A stretch of DNA of 64,000 bases from Tepidiformaceae bacterium (GTDB lineage: Bacteria; Chloroflexota; Dehalococcoidia; Tepidiformales; Tepidiformaceae): assembly GCA_958295975.1 (NCBI GenBank), contig OY282446.1, positions 1,155,289 to 1,219,288 on the forward strand, in the 5' to 3' direction. Each line of letters starts with the position of its first letter. Within the stretch, counting starts at the first letter, position 1. Of the stretch, positions 16,118-24,370 are shown piece after piece. The position numbers and the translations under genes are program-made. Under the pieces are notes generated by a model, which was not told the DNA's origin, searched no databases, and saw only the letters and a program-made list of their open reading frames with translations.

Positions 16118-16146
16118 TTGACATACTGGCGTCAATGCACGATGCT
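16118..16146 (+). promoter_or_regulatory. Promoter and operator candidate of vapBC
   Basis: A consensus -35 TTGACA (16118-16123), a 17-nt spacer and GATGCT (16141-16146). The ATG of vapB follows 7 nt later, so the transcript may be leaderless. TTGAC (16118-16122) and GTCAA (16131-16135) form an inverted repeat inside the promoter, a fair operator for the ribbon-helix-helix antitoxin. Confidence 0.5.
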
Positions 16147-16153
16147 TTGATGC

Positions 16154-16393
16154 ATGAGGACCACCGTCAGGCTCGACGACGCCCTGCTGGGGGAAGCGAA
16201 GGCCCGCGCCGCGCGCGAGGGCCGCACGCTCACCGCCTTCTTCGAGGACGCCCTGCGCCGCGCCCTCGCCGAGGCCGGCCGCCGCCCCGCGCGCCCGCTC
16301 CCCGCGCTGCCCACCTTCGGCGGCGGCGGGCTCCTGCCCGGCGTCGACCTCGACGACTCCGCCGCCCTGCTCGACCTCATGGAGGGCCGGTGA
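16154..16393 (+). CDS. VapB-type ribbon-helix-helix antitoxin
   Basis: 79 residues. The N-terminal half is a CopG/Arc ribbon-helix-helix DNA-binding domain: MRTTVRLDDALLGEAKARAA followed by REGRTLTAFFEDALRRALAE. The C-terminal tail, with Pro/Gly and an acidic stretch (GVDLDDSAALLDLMEGR), would wrap the toxin. The stop overlaps the GTG of the PIN toxin by 3 nt, the usual arrangement of type II toxin-antitoxin operons, and the antitoxin typically represses its own promoter. Confidence 0.9.
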   Translation: MRTTVRLDDALLGEAKARAAREGRTLTAFFEDALRRALAEAGRRPARPLPALPTFGGGGLLPGVDLDDSAALLDLMEGR

Positions 16394-16821
16394 TCCTCAC
16401 CGACGTGAACGTCCTCGTCTACGCGCACCGCGAGGACGCGGACCGTCACGCCGAGTACGCCGCCTGGCTCGCCGAACGGGCGCGCGCGGCGGACGCCTTC
16501 GGCGTGAGCGACCACGTGCTCAGCGGCTTCATCCGCATCGTCACGCACCCGCGCGCCTTCGCGCGGCCCAGCCCGCTGGCCGCGGCGCTGGCCTTCGCCG
16601 GGGCCGTGCGGAGCTTCCCCAACGCCGTGCCGGTCGCGCCCGGGGAGCGCCACTGGGGCATCTTCGCGCGGCTCTGCGAGGGCGCGAACGCGCGCGGCAA
16701 CCTCGTGCCCGACGCCTGGCTGGCGGCGCTGGCCATCGAGTGCGGCGCGGAGTGGATCACGACGGACCGCGACTACGCCCGCTTCCCCGGCCTGCGCTGG
16801 CGCCACCCGCTGGCGGCGTGA
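16390..16821 (+). CDS. VapC-type PIN-domain toxin
   Basis: 143 residues. The acidic PIN residues are visible: the first aspartate in TDVNVLVYAHREDA, a glutamate in the AWLAERA region, and the C-terminal pair in LVPDAWLAALAIECGAEWIT with TDRDYARFPGL. PIN toxins are Mg-dependent ribonucleases that cut tRNA or rRNA. The subfamily resembles those annotated as TA-system VapC with the motif NLVPDAxLAALA. The GTG start has GGAGGG upstream inside vapB. Nothing suggests inactivation. Confidence 0.92.
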   Translation: MILTDVNVLVYAHREDADRHAEYAAWLAERARAADAFGVSDHVLSGFIRIVTHPRAFARPSPLAAALAFAGAVRSFPNAVPVAPGERHWGIFARLCEGANARGNLVPDAWLAALAIECGAEWITTDRDYARFPGLRWRHPLAA

Positions 16822-16840
16822 CGGCGGCCTCCTTCATGTA

Positions 16841-16892
16841 TTGAGCGGGGCGCTCCACGCTTTCGCGTGTCACAGATGAGCGCCCCGCTCAA
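16841..16892. terminator. Long nested inverted repeat between convergent genes
   Basis: Perfect 15-bp arms TTGAGCGGGGCGCTC and GAGCGCCCCGCTCAA. Inside the loop sits a second perfect hairpin, CACGC-TTTC-GCGTG (16856-16869). It lies between the stop codons of vapC and the YccF-like gene, so a bidirectional terminator is the simplest reading. The arms start with TTGA and end with TCAA, giving short A/T ends rather than a long U tract. Confidence 0.7.
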
Positions 16893-16907
16893 CAACGCAG
16901 CGGCGGA

Positions 16908-17627
16908 CTACCGCCGGAGCGTCTGCACCTTCCCCGTTTGTCCGAACATCCAGAAGCCGAGCGGCAGCAGGATGATCGTGATGCTCGCGAGCCATGCCGT
17001 GTAGAGCCAGAGCGCCGTGCCCCACCAGCCGATCACGACGTACCACAGGGTTCGGACGTACCAGCGGTGCTGTGGACGGTCGTCGCGCGCCACCATCGTG
17101 ATCCCCGCTTCACTCATGGTGACCTGGAGCTTCTGAGACGACTTCAGCGTCACAATCTGGGGAATGCGGTTGATGAGCCAGATGGCGGCGGGGATGCCAA
17201 TGATCGTCCACTGGAGCAGAACCGCCAGCGTGACCGTCAGGAAGGACAGCCACCAGCCGATGAAAAGGAACCACACCACCCGGATGACGATGTTGGTCTC
17301 ACCCGAATCCGCCACCATGATCACGGGCGCGGCGGTCTGGACATTGACGTTGACGGACGGCGGCGGCGGAACGTTCACCGTCTGCTGAACGTTCACGTTC
17401 GGGGAGCCTTGCCCGGCGGTCTGCGTGACCCCCGCGTCCACATTGACGCCAGCATCAACGTTCAGGCTCTGCCCCGACGGAGGGACGGCCTCAGCCGTCG
17501 GCGAATTCGCGGAGGCTTCTTCAGTGGTGGCGGACGCGGGCGCTTCCGTGCCCATCCCGTCCGGCGGCGCGCTCTCATCCGCCGCCTCCTGGCCCGCAGG
17601 CGCGCGTTCCTGATCACTCACCGGCAT
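16908..17627 (-). CDS. YccF-domain membrane protein with disordered N-terminus
   Basis: About 239 residues. The first 110 are polar and Pro/Ala/Val/Asn rich, with repeated NVDAGV and NVNVQ motifs. Two YccF-like membrane modules follow: VVWFLFIGWWLSFLTVTLAV with TIIGIPAAIW, and WYVVIGWWGTALWLYTAWLA with TIILLPLGFWMF. The GWW and IIGIP signatures are those of YccF/DUF307. Function of the family is unknown. The ATG at 17627 has GGGAGGGAG upstream; an in-frame start 30 nt earlier is less well placed. GC content is a little lower than that of the neighbours. Confidence 0.78.
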   Translation of the reverse strand: MPVSDQERAPAGQEAADESAPPDGMGTEAPASATTEEASANSPTAEAVPPSGQSLNVDAGVNVDAGVTQTAGQGSPNVNVQQTVNVPPPPSVNVNVQTAAPVIMVADSGETNIVIRVVWFLFIGWWLSFLTVTLAVLLQWTIIGIPAAIWLINRIPQIVTLKSSQKLQVTMSEAGITMVARDDRPQHRWYVRTLWYVVIGWWGTALWLYTAWLASITIILLPLGFWMFGQTGKVQTLRR

Positions 17628-17703
17628 TCTCCCTCCCCAGTCAGTGGCGAGACGCAAGATACACGGTTTTGGAGTACCCGCAAACTGAGTAGACGCTGGC
17701 GGC

Positions 17704-17952
17704 GTGAGTTCGCCCTATGATCCCCGCTACCCACCCCTGCGGCGGAGGCTGCGGGAGGCGCGGCTGAGCGCTGGCCTGACGCAGGTGGAGGCCGGGCGCG
17801 CGCTGGGGACGACGCAGCAGTACGTCAACCGTTGCGAGGCGGGCGACCGGCGCGTGGACGTGCTCGAGCTGATCGATTTCGCGCGCCTCTACGGGACGCC
17901 CGTCGCGTGGCTCATCGAACCGGCGGAGCGGGACGGCCCCGCGCCCGCGTGA
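17704..17952 (+). CDS. XRE-family helix-turn-helix protein
   Basis: 82 residues that are nearly all an HTH_3 domain: LRRRLREARLSAGLTQVEAG, RALGTTQQYVNRCEAGDRRV and DVLELIDFARLYGTPVAWLI. The recognition helix is in TTQQYVNRCE. The GTG at 17704 has no strong ribosome site. The next gene, DUF2442, begins 50 nt after its stop. Such short XRE proteins regulate small operons, often toxin-antitoxin or phage genes; partner and target are not evident. Confidence 0.85.
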   Translation: MSSPYDPRYPPLRRRLREARLSAGLTQVEAGRALGTTQQYVNRCEAGDRRVDVLELIDFARLYGTPVAWLIEPAERDGPAPA

Positions 17953-18002
17953 TCCCCTGGGACGATTTCGCGCTAGGCTACGGGGGCGGCGGAGGTGCTG
18001 GC

Positions 18003-18269
18003 ATGACCACTGCGGTGCGTGAGGCGCGCGCGCGGACCGTCTGGTGCGACGACGAGTCGCTGTGGGTGGCGCTCGCCGACGGGCGCCGTCTGGCCGTGCC
18101 CCTCGCCTTCTTTCCGAGGCTGCTGGGCGCTTCCCCGGCGGAACGCGAGCGCTGGCAGCTGAGCGGCGAGGGACGCGCCATCCACTGGGACGCGCTCGAC
18201 GAGGACGTCAGCGTGGCGGGCCTGCTCGCGGGGGCGGGCGACCGGAGGGCGGCGGGCCAGGGGCGCTGA
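18003..18269 (+). CDS. DUF2442 family protein
   Basis: 88 residues matching DUF2442: VWCDDESLWVALADGRRLAV, PLAFFPRLLGASPAERERWQ and GRAIHWDALDEDVSVAGLL. These small proteins frequently neighbour toxin-like or XRE genes and may be antitoxins, but the role is not established. The ATG at 18003 has GGAGGT at 6 nt; the GTG at 17949 that overlaps the XRE stop is possible but adds a poor N-terminus. The stop overlaps the start of the glycosyltransferase gene (TGATG), which may be only positional coupling. Confidence 0.82.
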   Translation: MTTAVREARARTVWCDDESLWVALADGRRLAVPLAFFPRLLGASPAERERWQLSGEGRAIHWDALDEDVSVAGLLAGAGDRRAAGQGR

Positions 18270-19486
18270 TGCGGATCGCGCAGGTGTGCTACCACACGAG
18301 CCCGCTGGCCCCGCTCGGCGGACGCCAGGCGGGCGGCATGAACGTCTACGTGCGCGAACTCTCGCGCGAGCTGGCGCGGCAGGGCCACGAGGTCGACGTG
18401 TTCACGCGCCGCGAGGACGCGGACGCGCCGGAAACGGAGATGCTCGCGCCCGGCCTGCGGCTGGTGCGGCTGGCGGCGGGCCCGCCCGCGCCGCTGGACA
18501 AGGAAGCGGCGGCGCCTTTCATCCCCGAATTCGCGGCGGCCATGGGGCGCTTCGCGGCGGCGGGCGCGCGCCCCGACGTGGTGCACGGCCACTACTGGCA
18601 GGGGGCGGCGGCGGGCGAGGCCTTCGCGCGGGCCGCCGGAGCGCCCCACGTGGTCATGTTCCACACGCTGGGCGAGGTGAAGAACCGCGCGCGCGTCTCC
18701 GAGCGGGAGCCGCTGGCGCGCATCCGGCGGGAGCGCGAGCTGGCGGCCTCGGCGGACGCCATCCTCACCGCCAGCGCGCACGAGCACGTCCTGCTGGAGC
18801 GCTACTACGGGGCCGACCGCGCGCGCATGGCCAGCATCCCCTGCGGCGTGGACACGGAGCGCTTCCGCCCGCACGACCGCGAGGCCTGCCGCCGCGCCCT
18901 CGGCATCGAGGGGGAGCGCCCGGCGCTGCTCTGGGTGGGCCGTCTGGAGAAGCTGAAGGGGGTGGACATCCTCATTGACGCGCTGGCGCAGCTGCGGGAG
19001 GCGGACCCCCTGCTGCTGGCGGTGGGCGGCGACGGGGGCGCGGGGGCGCTGCGCGCGGAGCTGGAGGAGCGCGCGCGCGCGGCGGGCCTCGCCGCCAACG
19101 TGCGCTTCGCGGGCGCGGTCGCGCACGAGGAGCTGCCCGTCTGGTACGCCGCCGCCGACGTGTGCGTGGCCCCCAGCTACTACGAGAGCTTCGGGCTGGC
19201 GGCGGTGGAGGCCATGGCCTGCGGCACGCCCGTGGTGGCCTCGCGCGTGGGCGGGCTGATCGAGACCGTGACGGACGGCGTGAACGGCTACCTCATCCCC
19301 TGGCGCTGCCCCGAGCCCTTCGCGGAGAAGCTGGAGGTGCTCATCCGCAACCCCGAGCTGCGCGCCAACTTCGCGCGCGCGGCCCGCCGCTCCGCCGCGC
19401 GCTTCCGCTGGGACGGCATCGCGCGGCGCGTGGCCGCCCTCTACGACGGCGTGGTCGCCGCGCGCGCCGCCGGAGCGGTCGCGTGA
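18269..19486 (+). CDS. GT4 family glycosyltransferase (MshA/BshA-like)
   Basis: 405 residues with the GT-B fold. The N-terminal domain opens MRIAQVCYHTSPLAPLGG and has RQAGGMNVYVRELSRELARQ, the pattern of MshA and sucrose-phosphate-type GT4 enzymes, then VVHGHYWQG. The C-terminal domain has WVGRLEKLKGVDILIDALAQ and PSYYESFGLAAVEAMACGTP with the EX7E motif that contacts the sugar nucleotide. The next gene, overlapping by 4 nt, is a LmbE-type deacetylase. The same two activities start mycothiol and bacillithiol synthesis, so such a role is attractive, but no MshC or BshC ligase is here and other glycoconjugates are possible. Confidence 0.88.
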   Translation: MRIAQVCYHTSPLAPLGGRQAGGMNVYVRELSRELARQGHEVDVFTRREDADAPETEMLAPGLRLVRLAAGPPAPLDKEAAAPFIPEFAAAMGRFAAAGARPDVVHGHYWQGAAAGEAFARAAGAPHVVMFHTLGEVKNRARVSEREPLARIRRERELAASADAILTASAHEHVLLERYYGADRARMASIPCGVDTERFRPHDREACRRALGIEGERPALLWVGRLEKLKGVDILIDALAQLREADPLLLAVGGDGGAGALRAELEERARAAGLAANVRFAGAVAHEELPVWYAAADVCVAPSYYESFGLAAVEAMACGTPVVASRVGGLIETVTDGVNGYLIPWRCPEPFAEKLEVLIRNPELRANFARAARRSAARFRWDGIARRVAALYDGVVAARAAGAVA

Positions 19487-20247
19487 GGCGCCCGCGCTGG
19501 CTCGGCGGCAAGGCCCCCGCGCCGGAGCTCCCGCCGCTGGACACGCCCGCCCGCGCGATGGTGGTGATGGCCCACCCCGACGACGCCGAATTCGTCTGCG
19601 GGGGCACGGTGGCGAAGTGGTGCGCGGAAGGCTGCGAGGTGACCTACGTGGTCGTCACCGGCGGCGACAAGGGCACGCACGACGAGTCCATGCACCCGGA
19701 GAAGCTGGCCGCCATCCGCGAGGAAGAGCAGCGGGCCGCCTGCCGCGCGCTGGGCGTGAAGGAGTGCGTGCTCCTCGGCCATCCCGACGGCCACACGGTG
19801 GACGAGGAGGAGCTGCGCGGGCTGATCGTGCGCCTCATCCGCATCCACCGCCCGGAGGTCATCATCACCTGGGACGCCTTCCGCCGTGGCTTCAACCACC
19901 GCGACCACCGCAACGTGGGCGTCCTCACGGCGGACGCCGTCTACCCGCTCGTGCGCGACCGTCTGGCCTATCCGCGCGACGAGGAGGACGGGCTGGCCTC
20001 GCATCAGGTGAACGAGATCCTGCTGGCGGGCAGCGACGATCCGGACTACGCGGTGGACGTGACGGAGCACTGGGAGCGGCGGCTGGAGGCGGTGCTCTGT
20101 CACGCCAGCCAGATCGGGGGCCGCACGCGCGCGGATTTCCTGCGGATGCGGGACGAGCAGATCGCGCGGCAGGGCCACGCGCGGCTGGAGGAGCGCTTCC
20201 GGCGCTGGTCGATCCGCCGCCCGCCGCCCCCGCGCGCCCCGCGTTGA
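19483..20247 (+). CDS. PIG-L/LmbE family zinc deacetylase (MshB/BshB-like)
   Basis: 254 residues. Zinc ligands are in VVMAHPDDAEFVCGGTVAKW (HPDD) and in FRRGFNHRDHRNVGVLTADA (the downstream histidines). VVTGGDKGTHDESMHPEKLA and REEEQRAACRALGVKECVLL with GHPDG complete the signature of N-acetylglucosaminyl deacetylases. The GTG start overlaps the glycosyltransferase stop, so the two products very likely act one after the other on the same N-acetylglucosaminyl substrate. A hairpin follows 5 nt after the stop. Confidence 0.9.
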   Translation: MRRPRWLGGKAPAPELPPLDTPARAMVVMAHPDDAEFVCGGTVAKWCAEGCEVTYVVVTGGDKGTHDESMHPEKLAAIREEEQRAACRALGVKECVLLGHPDGHTVDEEELRGLIVRLIRIHRPEVIITWDAFRRGFNHRDHRNVGVLTADAVYPLVRDRLAYPRDEEDGLASHQVNEILLAGSDDPDYAVDVTEHWERRLEAVLCHASQIGGRTRADFLRMRDEQIARQGHARLEERFRRWSIRRPPPPRAPR

Positions 20248-20251
20248 CAAC

Positions 20252-20283
20252 CCCGCCCGCGAGCCCGATCATGGTCGGGCGGG
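20252..20283 (+). terminator. Hairpin after the LmbE-type gene
   Basis: Arms CCCGCCCG (20252-20259) and CGGGCGGG (20276-20283), with an inner CCCGA/TCGGG pairing. A weak T-rich stretch follows about 15 nt later. Position just after an operon end supports a terminator; it lacks a classical U tract. Confidence 0.45.
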
Positions 20284-20362
20284 CGGCGAGTGCTTCCGAC
20301 CTTCTTTTGCGGTGGCCAGGCGACTCGCCCGCCGTCCGACCTCTTCCCCTGCTGGTGCGTCC

Positions 20363-21130
20363 ATGTACCTGCTCTATGCGGATGAATCCGGCTCGCCCAG
20401 TTCGCGCCATTTCGTGCTGGGCGGGATCGCCGTCCACGAGCAGGATGCCTACCCCCTGGCGCGGGCGGTGGATGCGCTCTTCGCGCAGTTGCCCGCCGCC
20501 TGTCGGTTCGAAGAGCTCCACGCGCAGCAGATCCGGCAGGGATCGGGGCGTTGGCAGGGCATTGCGAAGGCGCGGCGGGAACGGTTGGTCGACGACATCG
20601 CGCGCCTGCTGCTTGCGGGGCAGCCCGGGGCGCGGCGTCATCCCGCGCTGTTCGCGGTCGGTCTGCACAAGCGTTCCTTCCCGCGCCAGAATCCGTACGA
20701 ACGCGCCTACGAGGAGTTCTTCGCGCGCTGCAACGGGATGCTCGGCAGGCTCGCCTCGCGGGGCGACCGCCATCGCTGCGTCGTGATCGCCGACCAGAGC
20801 CGCTTCAAGCTCGAATCCGCCATCCAGACGGCGATGCTCGGCTGGCGCGAGCGCGGAGCGTCCACGGGCGCGGCCATCGGCCCGCTCTCCGCCTACGCCG
20901 AGGTGCCGCTCTTCGTCGACAGCAAGGCCAGCAGGCTGGTCCAGCTCGCCGACTTCGTCGCGCACTGGGTCTATCGCGCGTACGAGGCGGGCGACGATTC
21001 CGTGCTCACGCGCCTGGCGGGCGGGTTCGATCAGGAGGAAGGCGTGCTCCACGGGCTGGTCCATCTGGTGCGCGACCATCGCGCCTGCGATTGCCTCGCC
21101 TGCGGGTCGCGGCGTCCGGCGCGGGAGTGA
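20363..21130 (+). CDS. DUF3800 domain protein
   Basis: 255 residues. MYLLYADESGSPSSRHFVLG carries the YxDESG motif at the start of DUF3800, and VVIADQSRFK and LFVDSKASRLVQLADFVAHW are the other conserved acidic segments. The pattern D-E-S ... D ... D-S/QLAD looks like an RNase H-fold active site. The family is often found on mobile elements or beside defence genes. It ends with a cysteine pair (CDCLAC). An in-frame start 51 nt upstream is less plausible because the motif normally begins the protein. It is convergent with purM, 7 nt apart. Confidence 0.85.
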   Translation: MYLLYADESGSPSSRHFVLGGIAVHEQDAYPLARAVDALFAQLPAACRFEELHAQQIRQGSGRWQGIAKARRERLVDDIARLLLAGQPGARRHPALFAVGLHKRSFPRQNPYERAYEEFFARCNGMLGRLASRGDRHRCVVIADQSRFKLESAIQTAMLGWRERGASTGAAIGPLSAYAEVPLFVDSKASRLVQLADFVAHWVYRAYEAGDDSVLTRLAGGFDQEEGVLHGLVHLVRDHRACDCLACGSRRPARE

Positions 21131-21137
21131 CGCCCGC

Positions 21138-22259
21138 TCAGCCGAGCGGCTCGAAGCGCTTGCCGGCGCTGCGGAGGCGCACGTTCCCGGCGTCGATGCG
21201 GACCTCGCCGCGATGCTCCGCCGTCACGCTCCCCAGCCGCCAGCATTCGATGCCGTGCTCCGCGCCGATGGCCAGCGCGCGTTCCGCCTCCGCCTCGGGC
21301 ACGACCGCGCAGAAGCCCGCGCCCATGTTGAACACACGGTACAGCTCCTCGTCGGGGATGCCGCCCAGCTCGCGGATGAGGGCGAACACGGCGGGCTCGG
21401 GCGGAAGCTCCTCGATCCTGATGCCCACCGTCGCGGGCAGACGCGCGAGGTTGAGGAAGCCGTCGCTCGTGATGTGCGCGAAAGCGTGCACGTCGAACGC
21501 CGCGCGCAGGGCCAGCGCCAGGTCGACGTAGATGGCCGTCGCCGCCAGCAGCTCCTCGCCGAGCGTGTGCCCGAACTCCGGCACGTAGCGGTTGGGGCCC
21601 CAGCTCTCGCGCTCGAACACGCGCCGCGCCAGCGTGAGGCCGTTGCTGTGAATGCCGGTGGAGGCGTAGCCGATGATCGCGTCGCCGGGCTTGACCCGTT
21701 CCCCCGTGATCACCGCGTCGAGCGGGACCATGCCCACGCAGGTGCCCACCAGGTCGAACGCCTCCGCGCCGCCCGCCAGCATCTCCGCGACCTGCGCGGT
21801 TTCGCCACCGGGGATGGAGATGCCCGCCTGCCGTGCGCCCTCGACCAGCCCCTTCGCCAGCTCGAGCAGCTGGTCGCCGTCCGTGGACTTGACGGCCACG
21901 TAGTCGACCATCGCCACCGGCTCCGCGCCCACGCAGAGGATGTCATTGGCGTTCATGGCCACGCAGTCGATGCCGACCGTGTCGTACTTCCCCAGCGCCT
22001 CGGCCACGAGCAGCTTGGTGCCCACGCCGTCGGTGGCGATGGCGAGGCCGAGGTTCCCGCCGAGGTCGAGCACGGCGGCGTAGGGCTCGGCCACGCCGGG
22101 GAATTCCAGCGGCTGGCCGCGGCGCGCGAAGGCATGCGTGGAGCGGAAGAGGTCGATGGCGCGCCCGAACGAGCGCATCTCCTCGGAGGAGGCGACTCCG
22201 GCGCTCCGGTAGGAGAGCCCCGGTTCGCGGGTGGCTGCCGAATGCGGAGCCTGCGCCAT
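21138..22259 (-). CDS. purM: Phosphoribosylformylglycinamidine cyclo-ligase
   Basis: 373 residues, the AIR synthetase of purine synthesis, which closes the imidazole ring of FGAM using ATP. Diagnostic segments: ATDGVGTKLLVAEALGKYDT, GIDCVAMNANDILCVGAEPV, KGLVEGARQAGISIPGGETA, IGYASTGIHSNGLTLARRVF, AHITSDGFLNLARLP and VFNMGAGFCAVVP. Start ATG 22259 has GAGGGGG just upstream. It stands alone, divergent from the first amt gene, with about 137 nt between the two starts. Confidence 0.95.
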   Translation of the reverse strand: MAQAPHSAATREPGLSYRSAGVASSEEMRSFGRAIDLFRSTHAFARRGQPLEFPGVAEPYAAVLDLGGNLGLAIATDGVGTKLLVAEALGKYDTVGIDCVAMNANDILCVGAEPVAMVDYVAVKSTDGDQLLELAKGLVEGARQAGISIPGGETAQVAEMLAGGAEAFDLVGTCVGMVPLDAVITGERVKPGDAIIGYASTGIHSNGLTLARRVFERESWGPNRYVPEFGHTLGEELLAATAIYVDLALALRAAFDVHAFAHITSDGFLNLARLPATVGIRIEELPPEPAVFALIRELGGIPDEELYRVFNMGAGFCAVVPEAEAERALAIGAEHGIECWRLGSVTAEHRGEVRIDAGNVRLRSAGKRFEPLG

Positions 22260-22395
22260 ACCCCCTCGCGCGGTGGGCCGCTGGAGCCGCCCGCCGCGCG
22301 CAGTGTACGCGCCTGCGCGGCCATGTGCGCGGCGGGGGGGCTGCGCGCGCGCGGGATGGCGCGTAGGATGCGGGCGAATCCTCGATTGCGGGGGG

Positions 22396-23967
22396 ATGTC
22401 CGTGTCCGACTTCCAGATCGACACCGGCAACACGGCCTGGATGCTGGCCGCCGCCGGGCTGGTGCTGTTCATGACGCCGGGGCTGGCCTTCTTCTACGGC
22501 GGCCTCACGCGCGACAAGAACGTCGTCGGCACCATCATGCACTCGTTCATCACCATCGGCGTGGTGGCCGTGCTCTGGGTGGTGATCGGCTACTCCCTCG
22601 CCTTCGGCGAGGACCAGGGGCTGGGCCTCATCGGCAACCTCGACCACGTGGGCCTGCGGGGCGTGGGCGTGACCGAAGGCGACAACGGCGTGCCCGAGCT
22701 GCTCTTCATGGCCTTCCAGATGATGTTCGCCATCATCACGCCCGCACTCATCACGGGCGCCTTCGCGGAGCGCGCCAAGTTTGGCCCCTTCCTGCTCTTC
22801 ATCGCCCTCTGGTCGGTCATCGTCTACGCGCCCGTGGCGCACTGGGTGTTCGGCGAGAACGGCTGGCTCAACACCTTCTCGGGCGAGGGCGTGCCCCCCG
22901 ACATCGGCATCAACGGGCTCGACTTCGCGGGCGGGCTGGCCATCCACATCAACGCGGGCGTGGCCGCCCTGGCCGCGGTGCTCGTGTTCGGGCGGCGCCG
23001 GGGCTACGGCGTCGATCCCATGGAGCCGCACGACATCACCATGGTGGTGCTGGGCGGGGCCATGCTCTGGTTCGGCTGGTTCGGCTTCAACGCGGGCAGC
23101 GCCCTCGCCGCCAGCGGGCAGGCCGTCTACGCCTTCGTGGCCACCGCCGTGGCGGCGGGCGCGGGGGCGCTCACCTGGACGCTGGTGAGCTGGTGGTTCG
23201 GCGGCAGGCCGCGCGGCGCCCCCGAGGGCGCGTCGCCGGGCGAACGCCTGCTGGGCCGGATCGTGCGCCGCGGCGGCAAGCCGAGCGTGGTGGGCGGCGT
23301 CTCGGGCGCGGTCGCGGGGCTGGTGGCGATCACGCCCGCCTCCGGCTACGTGCAGCCCATGGAGGCCATCGCCGTGGGCGCGGGCGCGGGCCTCATCTGC
23401 TACTTCGCGGTGCTGCTGCGCCAGCGCGTCCGCTTCGACGATTCCCTCGACGTCGTCGCCGTGCACGGCGTGGGCGGCCTCTGGGGCGCCATCGCCACGG
23501 GCATCTTCGCCTCCACCGTGGTGGGCGCGCCCGAGTTCCGCGAGGGCCTCATCCACGGCGAATGGCGGCTGCTCTGGGACCAGACGGTCGGCATCGTGGC
23601 CGTCTGCGCCTGGTCCTTCACCCTCACCTTCGCCATCCTCAAGGGGCTGGACTGGATCTTCGGCGTGCGCGTCTCCCGGGACGAGGAGGAGACGGGGCTG
23701 GATCTGAGCCAGCACGGCGAGCGCGCCTACGCCCACGACGAGGGCGGGGTCGTCTTCCCCGGCGGCATCGTGGCCCCCGTCCAGGGGACCGTCTCCCCCG
23801 TGGCCGGTTCGTCGGCGCCGCCGGTCGCCACCGCGCCCACGCTTCAGCCGCCGCCGGTGCAGCCGCCCACGCTGCAGCGGCCCACGCTCCAGCCGCCGCC
23901 GCTTCAGCCGCCGACCATTCCGCCGCCGCAGGGCGGGCAGCAGGAGAAGCATGATGAAGAAGATTGA
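22396..23967 (+). CDS. amt: Ammonium transporter (Amt/MEP/Rh), first copy
   Basis: 523 residues, about 11 membrane segments. NTAWMLAAAGLVLFMTPGLA, AIITPALITGAFAERAKFGP, GINGLDFAGGLAIHINAGVA and VVAVHGVGGLWGAIATG are family signatures, and the two histidines in AIHINAG and AVHGVGG are the twin-His conduction pair. The C-terminal segment contains GLDLSQHGERAY, seen in regulated Amt proteins, followed by an unusual Pro/Gln/Leu-rich tail of about 60 residues. TAGGAT precedes the gene. It overlaps glnK by 17 nt, consistent with PII gating of the channel. Confidence 0.95.
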   Translation: MSVSDFQIDTGNTAWMLAAAGLVLFMTPGLAFFYGGLTRDKNVVGTIMHSFITIGVVAVLWVVIGYSLAFGEDQGLGLIGNLDHVGLRGVGVTEGDNGVPELLFMAFQMMFAIITPALITGAFAERAKFGPFLLFIALWSVIVYAPVAHWVFGENGWLNTFSGEGVPPDIGINGLDFAGGLAIHINAGVAALAAVLVFGRRRGYGVDPMEPHDITMVVLGGAMLWFGWFGFNAGSALAASGQAVYAFVATAVAAGAGALTWTLVSWWFGGRPRGAPEGASPGERLLGRIVRRGGKPSVVGGVSGAVAGLVAITPASGYVQPMEAIAVGAGAGLICYFAVLLRQRVRFDDSLDVVAVHGVGGLWGAIATGIFASTVVGAPEFREGLIHGEWRLLWDQTVGIVAVCAWSFTLTFAILKGLDWIFGVRVSRDEEETGLDLSQHGERAYAHDEGGVVFPGGIVAPVQGTVSPVAGSSAPPVATAPTLQPPPVQPPTLQRPTLQPPPLQPPTIPPPQGGQQEKHDEED

Positions 23968-24295
23968 GGCGATCATCCGTCCCGAGCGTCTGAGCCACGT
24001 GCGCGCGGCGCTGGACGAGCTGGGCCTGCGCGGCCTGAACGTGGTCCCCGTGAGCGGCAGCGGCGCCCAGCGCGGCGTGGTCCACCAGGGGCGCGGCGGG
24101 GAGGAGGTCGTGGTCGACATCCTCCCCCGCCTCAAGGTCGAGCTGGTCGTCACCGACAGCGCCACCGAGCTGGTGGTGCGCGCCATCGCCGCCAGCGGCT
24201 TCACGGGAGAGGTGGGCGACGGGCGCGTGTTCGTGCTGCCCGTGGGGGATGCCGTCCGCATCCGCACGGGGGAGCGCGGCGACGTGGCCCTCTGA
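23951..24295 (+). CDS. glnK: PII nitrogen regulatory protein without T-loop tyrosine
   Basis: 114-residue PII protein that senses ATP/ADP, 2-oxoglutarate and usually glutamine status and gates Amt. KIEAIIRPERLSHVRAALDE, the B-loop region TDSATELVVRAIAASGFTGE with VGDGRVFVLPV, and the C-loop RIRTGERGDVAL are typical. The T-loop GSGAQRGVVHQGRGGEEVVV keeps acidic and glycine residues, but the uridylylated or adenylylated tyrosine is replaced; the whole protein has no tyrosine. It sits between two amt genes, inside the same transcript. Start ATG 23951 or the adjacent ATG 23954. Confidence 0.94.
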   Translation: MMKKIEAIIRPERLSHVRAALDELGLRGLNVVPVSGSGAQRGVVHQGRGGEEVVVDILPRLKVELVVTDSATELVVRAIAASGFTGEVGDGRVFVLPVGDAVRIRTGERGDVAL

Positions 24296-24370
24296 AGCCC
24301 CGCCGCGGTCATCCGCGGGCGCGCGATCGCCGCCGCGGCCCGCCCGCCCTGAGCCGCGCGGGGGGAGCGC

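Noticed and set aside
11397-16124. 1575-codon open frame antisense to the epimerase, SRPBCC and moaC genes
   Set aside because: Low-complexity product with no recognisable domain; it is a shadow of genes in other frames.
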